Positions 7,615 through 17,468 of a DNA stretch of 64,000 bases are shown here, piece by piece (position 1 is the stretch's first letter; every line of letters begins with the position of its first letter). This stretch comes from CAWGJF01 sp963715745 (GTDB lineage Bacteria; Bacteroidota; Ignavibacteria; Ignavibacteriales; Ignavibacteriaceae): positions 3,472,001-3,536,000 of the forward strand of contig OY970271.1 in assembly GCA_963715745.1 (NCBI GenBank), in the 5' to 3' direction. Under the pieces are notes generated by a model, which saw nothing but the letters and a program-made list of their open reading frames with translations, was not told where the DNA came from and ran no database searches. The translations under genes were made by a program, and so were the position numbers.

Positions 7615-8712
7615 ATGAAATATAAATACCCCGTTTACCAACCAAACCTAAGTGGTAACGAAAAAAAATACGTCGACGAGTGTATCGAATCAACCTGGAT
7701 ATCATCAAAAGGCGTCTTCATTAAAAGGTTTGAAGATGAATTCTCTAACTTCACCGGAATAAAATACGCAGCAAGTGTATCTAACGGGACGGTTGCTCTG
7801 CATGTTGCTCTTTTAGCATTGGGAATCGGATCAGGAGACGAAGTAATTGCCCCTACTTTTACATATATCGCATCGGTTAATTCTATATTCTATACAGGTG
7901 CAAAACCAGTATTTGTTGATTCGGATCCTCAAACCTGGCAAATTGATCCTAATAAAATTGAAGAGAAAATTACAGAAAAAACAAAAGCGATTATGGTTGT
8001 TCATCTTTATGGACATCCTTGTGAAATGGACGAAATAAAAAAGATAGCTGAAAAACATAACCTATTAATTGTTGAAGATTGTGCTGAAGCAATTGGCACA
8101 AAGTATAAAGGTATGCATGTCGGATCATTCGGAGAAATTTCCACATTTAGTTTTTTCGGTAACAAAGCAATCACAACTGGTGAAGGCGGAATGGTTTGTA
8201 CAAACAATCCTGAATACCACGATTTGAGCATTAGGATAAAAGGACAGGGACTTGCAAAAAACCGGGAGTATTATCACGATTTAATTGGATATAATTATAG
8301 GATGACAAACATTTGTGCTGCAATTGGGTGTGCGCAGCTTGAAAGAATTAATGACATTTTAAACAATAAAAGATTTGTTTCTGAAAGCTATATATGCCAA
8401 TTGAAAAATTTACCATTGGATTATCACCACGAATTTCCAGGTACATTTCATTCCTATTGGATGTTTACGATTCTTGTAAATTCAGAAAAAGAAAGAACTG
8501 AATTACGAAACCATCTTAATAAATATGGAATTGAAACACGTCCTACATTTCACCCGGTTCACACCATGCCTATGTATAATTTAAATGAAAGTTATCCTGT
8601 TGCTGAAGATCTCGGGAAAAGAGGAATAAACCTTCCAAGTTATCCAGATTTAAAAAAAGAAGATATTTCATTTATTACAAGTAAAATCCGAAGTTTTTAT
8701 AATGGATATTAA
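7615..8712 (+). CDS. DegT/DnrJ/EryC1/StrS family sugar aminotransferase
   Basis: A PLP-dependent aminotransferase of 365 residues, full length for the family, which transfers an amino group to a nucleotide-linked keto sugar. The PLP-binding lysine is K184 in FFGNKAITTGEGG; D155 in VEDCAEAIG should contact the PLP ring nitrogen; SNGTVALHVAL (56-66) is the phosphate-binding region. Overall it most resembles perosamine-synthase-like enzymes (GDP-4-keto-6-deoxymannose aminotransferases), but the exact sugar is inferred. The next gene, an acetyltransferase, overlaps its end by 11 bases and may N-acetylate the amino sugar. No strong ribosome-binding site is visible before the ATG. Confidence 0.9.
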   Translation: MKYKYPVYQPNLSGNEKKYVDECIESTWISSKGVFIKRFEDEFSNFTGIKYAASVSNGTVALHVALLALGIGSGDEVIAPTFTYIASVNSIFYTGAKPVFVDSDPQTWQIDPNKIEEKITEKTKAIMVVHLYGHPCEMDEIKKIAEKHNLLIVEDCAEAIGTKYKGMHVGSFGEISTFSFFGNKAITTGEGGMVCTNNPEYHDLSIRIKGQGLAKNREYYHDLIGYNYRMTNICAAIGCAQLERINDILNNKRFVSESYICQLKNLPLDYHHEFPGTFHSYWMFTILVNSEKERTELRNHLNKYGIETRPTFHPVHTMPMYNLNESYPVAEDLGKRGINLPSYPDLKKEDISFITSKIRSFYNGY

Positions 8713-9172
8713 CAGCCTAGAAATTTTTGAACTTAAAGAATCTAATGCTAAGCAACTTTCTATAAAGCTATTAACTGAACCAAAAGATTATATCAAATAT
8801 TTTGATCCGTTTGATTTTTCCGAAACAACAATAAAGATAATACTTCAACAAAAAAAGAATGATAAATACTTCGGAATATTTTTTTATAATGAACTTGCAG
8901 GTTGTTATATGTTAAGAGGGTTTGATGAAGGTTTTGAAATCCCTTCTTATGGCGTTTGGATTGCTTCGAAATTTTCTAATTCCGGATTGTCAACATTAAC
9001 ACTTTTCCATGCCTTTTCTTTTTGCAAATTGAATAAAATAAAAAAACTAATGTTAAAGGTTTATCCGGATAATATAGTTGCTAAAAAATTATACGAGTCA
9101 TTGGGATTTCATCAGACAGGTATTGATACGAATGGGAATAAGTTGATTTATCATAAAACTTTTGATTTGTAG
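8702..9172 (+). CDS. GNAT family N-acetyltransferase
   Basis: This 156-residue protein has the GNAT fold. The acetyl-CoA region is around YGVWIASKFSNSGL (motif A-like, ~82-96) and the end carries the hallmark KVYPDNIVAKKLYESLGF (about 119-136). Its start lies inside the aminotransferase gene, so the pair is coupled. The likely job is acetylating the amino group made by that aminotransferase, for use in a surface polysaccharide; this is inferred from order only. Confidence 0.8.
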   Translation: MDINSLEIFELKESNAKQLSIKLLTEPKDYIKYFDPFDFSETTIKIILQQKKNDKYFGIFFYNELAGCYMLRGFDEGFEIPSYGVWIASKFSNSGLSTLTLFHAFSFCKLNKIKKLMLKVYPDNIVAKKLYESLGFHQTGIDTNGNKLIYHKTFDL

Positions 9173-9179
9173 CATTTGA

Positions 9180-10406
9180 ATGCGTATAGCTTATTACATT
9201 CATCATACTGCAATTTCTGCAGGGGGAATTTTTACTTACTCTATAGGAATACTAAGACAAATTATCAAGTCCGATGAAATTGAAAAAGTTGTTGTAATAA
9301 CCTCTGAAGAAATAAGAGAAAGATTAAATGAATTCAGCAGTAATCCGAAAGTAAAGATTAGAATAGTTGACAGAAACAGTCTTACAGTAAAAACAAGCTA
9401 CTCCATATCATACTTCATTTATAATTTTGCTATACTTATTCGAAAGTATGTATTGCTAAATAAATTAGAAAACCTTTTAAAAAACTTATCAACATTAATA
9501 AATCCATATCGGAAAATTCTGGAATCAGAAGGTATTTCAATTTTTCATGTTCCGGTTCAATACTCTCCTATTTACAAATGTAAAATACCTGTAATTATTA
9601 CGATGCACGATTTACAGGAATACCACTACCCTGAATTTTTCAGTCGTAGTGAAAAAAGACATAGAAACATTAATAATAAAAAAGCCATTTATGATTCTGA
9701 TCATATAATTGTATCATTTAAACATGTTAAAAAGGATATTATTAAATACTTTGAAGTTGACGAAGAGAAGGTTTCAATTTGTCCTCCACCATTTGCCGAT
9801 AGCTGGTTCCTATCTAAAAAAGAAACTGACTGGGAAGAACTATCAAATAAGTACAGAATTAAAAAGGATTACATTCTTTACCCGGCAGCAACCTGGAAGC
9901 ACAAAAACCATACAACACTGATACGTGTTTTAAAAAATGTAATTGATGATGGAATTGAAATAAACCTAATCTGTACAGGCAATAAAACTGATCACTTCAG
10001 AAATATAAAATCTGTTATTGAAAAACTTCAATTATCTGAGAAAGTACATTTCCTGGGAATTGTTCCTGAAGAAGATTTAATAGGTTTGTATAAAAACACT
10101 AAGTTAGTTGTAATTCCCACATTGTATGAAGCAGGCAGCGGACCATTGTATGAAGCTATGCGATACAAAGTCCCTGTGATTTGTTCCAATGTTACTTCTT
10201 TACCAGAGACAATGGATAACAATGAATTTGTTTTTGATCCTGATGATGTTGATATATTAAAAGAAAAAATAAAAAGGGGGTTAAACGATCTAAATTTCAG
10301 AGAAAAAAATATTGAAAATTCTATTAGCAGAATGAAACTTTACAACAGCTATAATTATTCTTCATCATTTATTAAAACTTACAAAAGATTAAATGATACA
10401 CCATAG
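9180..10406 (+). CDS. Glycosyltransferase, group 1 (GT4)
   Basis: This 408-residue GT-B enzyme has an N-terminal acceptor domain (IAYYIHHTAISAGGIFTYS). Its C-terminal GT4 domain includes YPAATWKHKNHTTLI (about 239-253), VHFLGIVPEEDLIGLYKNT and the donor-binding PTLYEAGSGPLYEAM, which contains the EAGSGPLYEAM form of the E-x7-E motif. It is eight bases after the acetyltransferase gene and so belongs to the aminotransferase-acetyltransferase-glycosyltransferase unit. It probably incorporates the modified amino sugar into an envelope glycan. The next gene is convergent, only 16 bases away. Confidence 0.85.
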   Translation: MRIAYYIHHTAISAGGIFTYSIGILRQIIKSDEIEKVVVITSEEIRERLNEFSSNPKVKIRIVDRNSLTVKTSYSISYFIYNFAILIRKYVLLNKLENLLKNLSTLINPYRKILESEGISIFHVPVQYSPIYKCKIPVIITMHDLQEYHYPEFFSRSEKRHRNINNKKAIYDSDHIIVSFKHVKKDIIKYFEVDEEKVSICPPPFADSWFLSKKETDWEELSNKYRIKKDYILYPAATWKHKNHTTLIRVLKNVIDDGIEINLICTGNKTDHFRNIKSVIEKLQLSEKVHFLGIVPEEDLIGLYKNTKLVVIPTLYEAGSGPLYEAMRYKVPVICSNVTSLPETMDNNEFVFDPDDVDILKEKIKRGLNDLNFREKNIENSISRMKLYNSYNYSSSFIKTYKRLNDTP

Positions 10407-10422
10407 TTCGTTAAAATACATT

Positions 10423-11214
10423 TTAATTGTTTTGTCTCTTTGTTAACAATTCATAATCATTGTCTGTTTTACTTTTCATCCCGGTTTTAATAAGATTAGA
10501 TAATCCAACTGAACTCAGCTTTAACAATATGTTGAAATAGAAATTATTAATTCTTTGCTTCGAAAGTAAGTGGAAACCCTTATTATCTGTATTAAGAAAA
10601 AGACCGAATTTTTCAGCAATAAATTCTAATGTTTTTTTTGAATAGAGAGAAATATGCTGACCTGATTTTAAACTATAATACCACCAATCATCTGGCTTGG
10701 GCGGTTTACCATGAAAAATTCTCGATGAAAGAAGGATTGCATTTGAAATACTCAACAACTTTTCAATTTCCTCAATTGGATCAGTAAAATGTTCAAAACA
10801 CTCATAGGCTGTTATTAATTCTATTTCGTCCTGGTTATTATATTCAAACCCACGAGCCAATAAATTTTGAGCATAAACATCACTCCAATAAAAATCATAC
10901 CCTACATCTCTCATTAAGCGAACAAAAACACCATACCCGCCAGCATAATCGAGAAATTTATTTTCTTTATTAAAGAAAAGATTAATTATTACTGATGTTC
11001 TATTAGAGAGGAGCAAACTCCTTTTTAACAAACCTGTATCTTCAATTCCAATAGCTGAGTTATATGCTTCATCAAGCCAATATGGTTCTTCCGTTTGCAG
11101 AAACCCACAGTTTGGACAGAAATAGTATTTAACATTATACTTTTCAAGTAATTCCGCAGAAAAAACATACTCAGAATTTTTACTACATATTTTGCAAGTA
11201 ATATCTGATAACAA
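10423..11214 (-). CDS. Class I SAM methyltransferase with N-terminal zinc ribbon
   Basis: The 263-residue protein begins with a zinc ribbon: CKIC near residue 7 and CPNC near residue 34. A Methyltransf_23-type domain follows, with FLDYAGGYGVFVRLM (about 88-102) as the SAM loop, then YDFYWSDVYA and ITAYECFEHFTDP. Such zinc-ribbon methyltransferases are common in O-antigen and nucleotide-sugar clusters. The start codon is TTG placed immediately after the TAA of the upstream gene, so translation is coupled. Together with that glycosyltransferase it forms a two-gene minus-strand unit. Confidence 0.8.
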   Translation of the reverse strand: MLSDITCKICSKNSEYVFSAELLEKYNVKYYFCPNCGFLQTEEPYWLDEAYNSAIGIEDTGLLKRSLLLSNRTSVIINLFFNKENKFLDYAGGYGVFVRLMRDVGYDFYWSDVYAQNLLARGFEYNNQDEIELITAYECFEHFTDPIEEIEKLLSISNAILLSSRIFHGKPPKPDDWWYYSLKSGQHISLYSKKTLEFIAEKFGLFLNTDNKGFHLLSKQRINNFYFNILLKLSSVGLSNLIKTGMKSKTDNDYELLTKRQNN

Positions 11215-12117
11215 TTATATTCCTTTAAGCGAGTTTATTATTCTTCTAAAAAGAGATGGCTGGAAAAACTCCTTTATGTTTTCTACAATTTCCTGGTTTA
11301 TCTCTAGCTCATCAGTCAATCTAATTTGATCTCCATTGTCGTTTAATTCCACATCATACTTTTTAGTATTTGCTGAATGAGTACCGCTGCTGTCAGTACC
11401 AATATTCTTACATAGTGGTTTAGTTGGAAATAAACAATATGCATTGTTTTTGAAGTGAGCATAAGCCCATCTGATTGCCCAGGAATCTATTTTACCTCTC
11501 ATCTGGCTGCTTAACATTGTACTAAAATCGTTTCCAGCTCTGTTAAATTGAATTTGTTTATTTTTATCTTGTTTAAAACTTACATAATCTTTTACTTTCC
11601 AATCAACTTTTTCCCATCTGTCCTTCCAGGTGGCCCATCCCCATGATGAAGTACGATAAGAGACGAAAACATCATAAGGGTAACTATTGGATATTCCAAT
11701 TGGATAAGTGTAACCTGAAACAGAGAAAATACTTTTTTCCTTCTGATAAAAGTTAAGAGCTTCATTCATAAACAAAAGAAAATTATTTGATGATACAATA
11801 TCGTCTTCAAGTACAATTACTTTGTCGTATAAGCTAAGGACTTGATTTACACCATCGATTACCGATCCGGCCAATCCAAAATTCTTTTCTTTCTCAATTA
11901 TTTCAATTTTTGAAAATCCACTTATGCCTTTAATGAATCTTCTTACACTACGGACTTTTTCTTCATCCTTACTATTTTTGGGTCCGTCAGCACAAATAAA
12001 TAACTCACTTTCTTCAGCTAAAGCATTTTTTAAAAGCGATTCCACCGTTTGCTCTGTGTGTTCAGGGCGATTATATACGAATAAAACTATAGGAGCTAAT
12101 TTCTTCAATGTTACCAA
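11215..12117 (-). CDS. Glycosyltransferase, GT-A/GT2-like
   Basis: This 300-residue enzyme opens with APIVLFVYNRPEHTEQTVESL, a nucleotide-sugar-binding GT-A start. The metal-binding acidic motif is LEDDIVSSNNFL (about 97-108), and a Trp-rich acceptor region SYRTSSWGWATWKDRW follows near 153-168. Enzymes of this shape are usually annotated as sugar transferases of surface polysaccharide clusters. The only upstream start is a TTG with no clear ribosome-binding site; a second TTG lies three codons in. It is the first gene of the unit with the zinc-ribbon methyltransferase. Confidence 0.8.
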   Translation of the reverse strand: MVTLKKLAPIVLFVYNRPEHTEQTVESLLKNALAEESELFICADGPKNSKDEEKVRSVRRFIKGISGFSKIEIIEKEKNFGLAGSVIDGVNQVLSLYDKVIVLEDDIVSSNNFLLFMNEALNFYQKEKSIFSVSGYTYPIGISNSYPYDVFVSYRTSSWGWATWKDRWEKVDWKVKDYVSFKQDKNKQIQFNRAGNDFSTMLSSQMRGKIDSWAIRWAYAHFKNNAYCLFPTKPLCKNIGTDSSGTHSANTKKYDVELNDNGDQIRLTDELEINQEIVENIKEFFQPSLFRRIINSLKGI

Positions 12118-12205
12118 CTGACTAATTATAAATACATAAAAAAACTTTTTTCATTTCTTAAATATAATTTATTTAAATAAAAGGGAGGATTTTGCAGAAA
12201 TGAAC

Positions 12206-12271
12206 TACCCCGCCGCAAGCGGACGGGGTATCTCTTTTGAATCTTTTTCTAATTCACCGCAAGCGGCGGGG
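12206..12271. repeat. Pair of CCGCAAGCGG palindromes
   Basis: TACCCCG-CCGC-AA-GCGG-A-CGGGGTA forms a nearly perfect hairpin (one bulged A) at 12206-12230. A second, half-preserved copy, CCGC-AA-GCGG-CGGGG, ends at 12271. Such GC-rich palindromes in an AT-rich gap look like REP-type intergenic repeats. Confidence 0.55.
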
Positions 12272-12290
12272 AATTGAACCCATAGAGATT

Positions 12291-12329
12291 AAAAAACCCT
12301 GCATTCAAATTATTTGATGAATGCAGGGT
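12291..12329 (-). terminator. Rho-independent terminator of the LamG lipoprotein gene
   Basis: On the minus strand ACCCTGCATTCA pairs with TGAATGCAGGGT (12 bases, perfect) and is followed by six T residues. It lies 40 bases after the lipoprotein stop codon. Confidence 0.85.
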
Positions 12330-12370
12330 AAATTTAGACTAATAAGAAATACTTTAAGTATAACTGTCAA

Positions 12371-13534
12371 TTATGGTATAAATGAAACCAGGTGCGTATT
12401 ATTCTTCAGATCAAGATGATTGTGAAGATAGGATAAGTCACGTACATCATCTGCACCATCGTTATTAATTCCTAAATCTTCTAATTGATCGAATCTCCAA
12501 TAACCAACAAGGCCGCTGTCAGAAGTTGTAAAATAGCTGTTATCCAATGGTGCGTTCATTAAAGCTGAAATTTCTTCACCGGTTTTTTGATGGTTCCAGA
12601 TTCTCAATTCATCCATCTGCCCATCAAAAAAATCTGTAACTACATAATTTCCATTATGCAGCATATAACCATGACCACCGATATAAAAATTATAATTGTT
12701 GTTCAAAGCAGAAAAAGTAATATTACTCTGACTATTTTGTAGTTCACCATTAACATACATTTTCATCCCATCTGATCCCCAGGTAAAAGCATAGTGAAAC
12801 CAGGTACCAGAGTTTTGCGAAAAATTATTGTTACTAATAACATCGACCTGATAATCCGGCGATGCCTGTATTCTTGATTTCAACTTTCCGCTCGAATAAT
12901 CAAAGAAGACATAGAAATCACCTAAGTTCCATTGTTCTTCATTTTTTGATATAAAGACTTCACCCTCGTTGCCTCCGGGTGGTAGTATGCTTCTTACCTT
13001 TACCCACGCTTCAATAGTCCCATTGTTAGTTGGTAAGTAAGGGTTATTAAAAGTATTTGCATAATCTCCGATGCCATCAAAGTCAATTGCTTTCCCAAAA
13101 GCCGAAGGCATTCCTGTTCCCCAGGTAACCCAAATGTAAACATTACCTACTCCTTCGCCTGTTGGCTCCAACACTAAATATACTTGCGTTGTAAACCCGG
13201 CAAGTATCTTTACACCTGTTTCGCCTGTATATAAAACCACACCGGCACTATCTTTAGCATCTACTTTCAAATGCCACTCACCCGCGTGAATCTCTTCCAT
13301 CAAAATTTCTGCTGTCGAATCGGAAAGTAAATTCAGTTGGCCCAAAACCGTATCAAAGCCCTCTCTGGTCAGAAAAGATTCAACCAGCACTACATTTTCA
13401 GGAGCATTAACTTTATCAATTTGAAGTTGGAGATTCCCTTTTTCACTGTTAGAAGGTGGAGTAATGCTATCATTAATATTACAAGACAGGAATCCAAATA
13501 AAAATAGCGGTAGGCAAAATAATATTTTTTTCAT
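12371..13534 (-). CDS. LamG-domain lipoprotein
   Basis: This 387-residue protein has a lipoprotein signal peptide with Cys18 after FLFGFLS. An N-terminal beta domain (about 30-130) is followed by a LamG/concanavalin-like jelly-roll domain. That domain is recognisable from KAIDFDGIGDYANTF, GTIEAWVKV, WFHYAFTWGSDGMKMYVNG, YIGGHG and DGQMDELRIWN, with GLVGYWRFD near the end. LamG domains bind glycans or proteins, so this is probably a surface-exposed binding protein anchored in the outer membrane. A GAGGGG ribosome-binding site supports the start. It is a single-gene unit with its own terminator, inside the polysaccharide region; the ligand is unknown. Confidence 0.85.
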   Translation of the reverse strand: MKKILFCLPLFLFGFLSCNINDSITPPSNSEKGNLQLQIDKVNAPENVVLVESFLTREGFDTVLGQLNLLSDSTAEILMEEIHAGEWHLKVDAKDSAGVVLYTGETGVKILAGFTTQVYLVLEPTGEGVGNVYIWVTWGTGMPSAFGKAIDFDGIGDYANTFNNPYLPTNNGTIEAWVKVRSILPPGGNEGEVFISKNEEQWNLGDFYVFFDYSSGKLKSRIQASPDYQVDVISNNNFSQNSGTWFHYAFTWGSDGMKMYVNGELQNSQSNITFSALNNNYNFYIGGHGYMLHNGNYVVTDFFDGQMDELRIWNHQKTGEEISALMNAPLDNSYFTTSDSGLVGYWRFDQLEDLGINNDGADDVRDLSYLHNHLDLKNNTHLVSFIP

Positions 13535-13793
13535 ATGCCCCTCATTTGAATAATTATAATTAATTGTTATTTCTATAAATTAATAAACTAAAGTTTTACT
13601 AAACAAACAAGTAATAATTGTATAAATTTCGTAAACAATTCGCAACAATTATGTACAGTGAAATTATCGAGTCAAAAACAGGGACTTAATTGCATCTTAA
13701 CTATATATCAAATATTATTCCTAGAAACTAATACAGTAAATGAATTAAACTGATTACTAATCTCCATATTTTAGAAATATTTACTGTCAATTT

Positions 13794-14507
13794 TTATTCA
13801 CGTGTCTTGATTTTAAACACCAGAGTGTTAAATGTTTTAGCTACAACAGTATAACCCTGAATTATTAAAAAACTAAAAACCATAGACTTCATAGGTTCGG
13901 TAAAATCAAAATTTTTGTCTTCAACTAGTATTACGTCTGGTTTGTATTTAGACCAATCATTCGATCTCAATACTTCCATATCTAATCCTTCTACATCCAC
14001 CGACAAAAAATCGATATGCTGACTCTCTGGCAATTATTGATCTAAAATATTTTTTAGCGTCCTGGTTTTTATTTTTATTTTATCAATGATTTTATAATCA
14101 CCAACACCATAACTCAATTGTGAATCCTCTTTAGAAAACCCATTAAGTGCTGGTTCATTGAAGACATAATAGGTTAATTCCTCTTCTACAGAATTTACCG
14201 GTAATTCAAGATTTATATCTCTTGGTCGAATTTTATCAAATAATTTTTTACTTCCGGGTCTTGGCTCAATATTTATCCCTCTCCAGCCTTTTTTATAATA
14301 CGTGTAAGTGTTTGAAAATCTTTTCGGATGGTGTGCACCTACATCGACATAAAATCCTTTATTTACTTCAACTAGAAAACGTTGTAATACTATATCTTCT
14401 CCCTCCTGAGCGTAGGATTTTTGATAAAAAGAATTTAAATATTTATCATAAATACTGAGAATATATTGGTAAATATTACTAGGTAAAATTTGTTTAATTG
14501 ATTTCAT
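13794..14507 (-). pseudogene. FkbM family methyltransferase interrupted by an in-frame TAA
   Basis: Two adjacent reading frames are one FkbM-type methyltransferase. The first part (158 codons) has SYAQEGEDIVLQRFL and GFYVDVGAHHPKRFSNTY, the SAM-binding start of FkbM proteins, and GWRGINIEPRPG. After TAA at 14034-14036 the same frame continues HIDFLSVDVEGLDMEVL, the family's conserved second half. The TAA is followed at once by TTG, so weak re-initiation is possible, but the SAM domain would still be split. Whether this is genuine decay or a base error cannot be told here. The start is ATG at 14507, with a GTG one codon upstream. Confidence 0.8.
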
Positions 14508-14514
14508 CACATTT

Positions 14515-16104
14515 TTATTCGCTTAATTTTTCATTTAAATATTCTATATCGTTTGGTTGTAATATATCTTTTCTTATATATATAAACAGACTATCCTTCC
14601 CCCAAAGATTCCATTCATCTAGTAAGAATTTAAAACGATTTGATAAGGCCGGAATTACAATTTTTTCATACCTATTTTTATAATTTGAGGAGTCAAATTC
14701 TTCTACAAATATCGGATACGAAACGACTAGTTCGGGGTTTGTAACTTTAACAAATTCAGATGGAATAGCACCTATATATGGACTACTTCTTTGATCAGGG
14801 ACACTCATTGGTTGATATTTTAGAGCTGACGGAGAAATTAAACCAACCCCATCAATAATTTTTCCGTTATATGAATATCCAAGACTACCTATTTCTGATG
14901 TAAGTAGATTTTTGCCCGGAAATACTTCGCTCAACAAATTGCCAACTTCCAAATATCTGTCTACCCTAGCACGCGTAGCCACTGAAGGTAAAAATCTAAT
15001 GTCTGAAAAGGCTGAAAGTGAATAAACAACAATTGTGGACAAAGGTAATATTGTTAGAATTATTGCCGTGACACGTGTAAGAGGCTGCTTTGGAAATGAA
15101 ATGGAATAGATTCCAAAAATAATTGGTACAGCAAACAAGGGTTTATACCATTCGTGAATAATAACACCATTTAATGCATATAAGAGAGCAATTATTACCC
15201 CACCCAAAAACAAATATATACTGTACCTCAGTATACTCTCCTTCAGAAATAATTTCCAAGGTATTCCAATCAGGGTAAAACAGAACAAAATTAAAATTAA
15301 AGAAATCCAAATGAATGGAATTGCGGTAAGCCGGTGGTGTTGCAAAAATGTATAATTTGAATCAGGAAATAAACTATAGATCACTTTCTCAAATACTTCT
15401 TTTGTAGGAATATTAAAAACTATTTGTTTGGCTATACTCGTATGTGGAATTACAGTATTAAAGTAGTATAATAATATTCCTGAAAACAATATTATCGGTA
15501 TCAATAAAAGATATAAACCTTTAATTGTTTCTTTTCTTTGTGATTTAAACAAAAACGATAAGAGGATAATAACAATAATTATTATTTCAAATCTAATAAA
15601 GATTGCTAAACCAATAAGAAACCAACCCATTGTCTTATTACTCACAAGAAGCAATAAACTTATTCCTAAAATCAAAACAGCAAAAGGAGTTTCCATTAAT
15701 CCTACTGAGCTAGGTAGCAAAATGCCAACATACGATAGTGAAAAAAGTAAATTCATCGCTAAAGGAATTTTTCTTTTAGTTATGAGTTTTAACAATTGAC
15801 CCCAAACAATAGCACCGGAAATAACCAAAAAGCTGTTAATGATACTTACTTTTAACGTAATTGGGAAAGGAGTCAAATATAAAAGCGACAGGAATGATGT
15901 CCACAGGAATGAAGAAGTTGAAAAAACTTTCTCTGAAAGATTAAAATATGGTAATCCGTTGAAAGCAAAATTTTCAGCAATTTTGAAATGAATAAATGCA
16001 TCATCAAAAGCAAAAGATTGCAAAGAAATTGAAATAAATAAAATTAAAAGTCCTAAAGCAATAAAGAAAAATATTTTGATCATTAGATCGCAATTAATTT
16101 TCAT
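14515..16104 (-). CDS. GT-C family membrane glycosyltransferase
   Basis: A 529-residue polytopic membrane protein with about 11-12 helices. The first extracytoplasmic loop has FAFDDAFIHFKIAENFAFNG (about 31-50), which contains the double-acid DD typical of GT-C enzymes such as ArnT, PMT and AftB-like transferases. The pattern DDAFI...N...E.V..TSSFLW is particularly like AftB. Such enzymes use polyprenyl-phosphate sugars on the periplasmic side. The C-terminal ~130 residues are a soluble periplasmic domain. It lies between the flippase and the FkbM pseudogene on the same strand, so it probably acts on the glycan exported there. Confidence 0.75.
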   Translation of the reverse strand: MKINCDLMIKIFFFIALGLLILFISISLQSFAFDDAFIHFKIAENFAFNGLPYFNLSEKVFSTSSFLWTSFLSLLYLTPFPITLKVSIINSFLVISGAIVWGQLLKLITKRKIPLAMNLLFSLSYVGILLPSSVGLMETPFAVLILGISLLLLVSNKTMGWFLIGLAIFIRFEIIIIVIILLSFLFKSQRKETIKGLYLLLIPIILFSGILLYYFNTVIPHTSIAKQIVFNIPTKEVFEKVIYSLFPDSNYTFLQHHRLTAIPFIWISLILILFCFTLIGIPWKLFLKESILRYSIYLFLGGVIIALLYALNGVIIHEWYKPLFAVPIIFGIYSISFPKQPLTRVTAIILTILPLSTIVVYSLSAFSDIRFLPSVATRARVDRYLEVGNLLSEVFPGKNLLTSEIGSLGYSYNGKIIDGVGLISPSALKYQPMSVPDQRSSPYIGAIPSEFVKVTNPELVVSYPIFVEEFDSSNYKNRYEKIVIPALSNRFKFLLDEWNLWGKDSLFIYIRKDILQPNDIEYLNEKLSE

Positions 16105-16118
16105 AAAATTTTTATCAA

Positions 16119-17462
16119 CTAAGGATTTCTATAACGTTTTAGTAAAATAGTAGCAAAATTATATAAGGTAATAGACTTAAACATCATCCAGAAATGATGA
16201 TAGGTCTGTCTTGAAATTCCTATCGAAAATGTTGCAATCGAATACGATATTAAAGTTGCAATCGCTGAACCCGTAATTCCATAAACAGGAATTAAAACGA
16301 GATTTAATATAACATTTGATACTGTTCCCAAAGCAGTCCTGATAAAAGAAAATTTTGTAAGGTTTTCATTTATCAAGTACTGGCTACTTGCCACTCCCAG
16401 AAAGACGGCAACTCCAGCCCAGATATAAATAGTTAAAACAGGGGCTGAAGAAATAAATTCGTTTCCATATAAAATTGTGATAATTTGATTTGATAAAAAC
16501 GTCACTGGCAAAGCAATCAGGATTGCAATAAATGCAAGAAGATCGTAAAGTTTTTGCATTCTGTTCTGATAAAAAACTTCGCCTACATTCTTTGCATTTA
16601 CAATTGCCGGGAATAATGAGTTGCAAATTGCAACAGGGATAAAATACCATGCTTCGCTTAACCTGACAGCAGCAGCATAATATCCTACAGATTTTTCGTC
16701 CATCATGTATTTCAACATGACCTGGTCAATCCTCATGTATAATGAAACCATAATACCGGATAATATTAATGGCCATGAATCTCTGATTAATTCTTTACCA
16801 AGCATTTTCGAAAAATGCCAGTTAAACATTGACAGACTATTTAACTTATAAGAAATTACAAATCCAGCCGCTGCAAGTACAAATTCCAAAGAGAAAGCAA
16901 TCACAAAATAAATTAATGGAGCGTTGACTAGTATTAATATTATTTTAAAAACTGATGACAAAAACATCGCTCCAAATTGTGCATAAACAGAATACTTAGC
17001 CTGAACTTTTGACCTGAAGAAATAATCAATTATCTGGAATGATTGAAAGAAATGAGACGCAGCAGCTATCAATATAAATACAGAAAGAAAAAATTCTTCT
17101 TTTATAATTAGGAGCGTGATAATTATTACAGCAATTGAAATTGCAGCACCAAATGTTCTTAACCAGAATCCAGTACCTAACAACTCATCACGCTTTTCAG
17201 GGTGCTTTACAAGCTCGCGTATTATGATACTTTCTAAACCAAGTATTGCAAACGCTGAGAACAGTGCAGCAAAACTCATTGCATAGCTGATTACACCGAA
17301 ATTTTCCGGACCGAGGTAACGAACCACAAAGATTGTAACCACAAAACTGATGAGCATACGCAGGACTTTTTCGAAAAAAAGCCATGAAGTATTGGCGAAG
17401 TATTTTTTGAAGGACTCTGAGGAAAAGTCGATCTTGGTTTTTATGTTATCTTTATCTTGCAA
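16119..17462 (-). CDS. Wzx-type polysaccharide flippase (MOP superfamily)
   Basis: This 447-residue protein has about 12 predicted helices and matches the polysaccharide biosynthesis/MATE-like flippases: TSWLFFEKVLRMLISFVV, VVRYLGPENFGVISYAMSF (about 47-65) and LIRDSWPLILSGIMVSLYMR are family hallmarks. It would flip lipid-linked glycan units across the inner membrane. The start is TTG, six bases after the upstream stop. Its place between the YfhO protein and the GT-C enzyme supports an assembly pathway for a surface glycan. Confidence 0.85.
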   Translation of the reverse strand: MQDKDNIKTKIDFSSESFKKYFANTSWLFFEKVLRMLISFVVTIFVVRYLGPENFGVISYAMSFAALFSAFAILGLESIIIRELVKHPEKRDELLGTGFWLRTFGAAISIAVIIITLLIIKEEFFLSVFILIAAASHFFQSFQIIDYFFRSKVQAKYSVYAQFGAMFLSSVFKIILILVNAPLIYFVIAFSLEFVLAAAGFVISYKLNSLSMFNWHFSKMLGKELIRDSWPLILSGIMVSLYMRIDQVMLKYMMDEKSVGYYAAAVRLSEAWYFIPVAICNSLFPAIVNAKNVGEVFYQNRMQKLYDLLAFIAILIALPVTFLSNQIITILYGNEFISSAPVLTIYIWAGVAVFLGVASSQYLINENLTKFSFIRTALGTVSNVILNLVLIPVYGITGSAIATLISYSIATFSIGISRQTYHHFWMMFKSITLYNFATILLKRYRNP

Positions 17463-17468
17463 TCCAAT

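Noticed and set aside
12255..12290. GGGGAATTGAACCCA resembles a tRNA T-arm on the minus strand
   Set aside because: No acceptor, anticodon or D-arm can be found around it; the sequence belongs to the CCGCAAGCGG palindrome.
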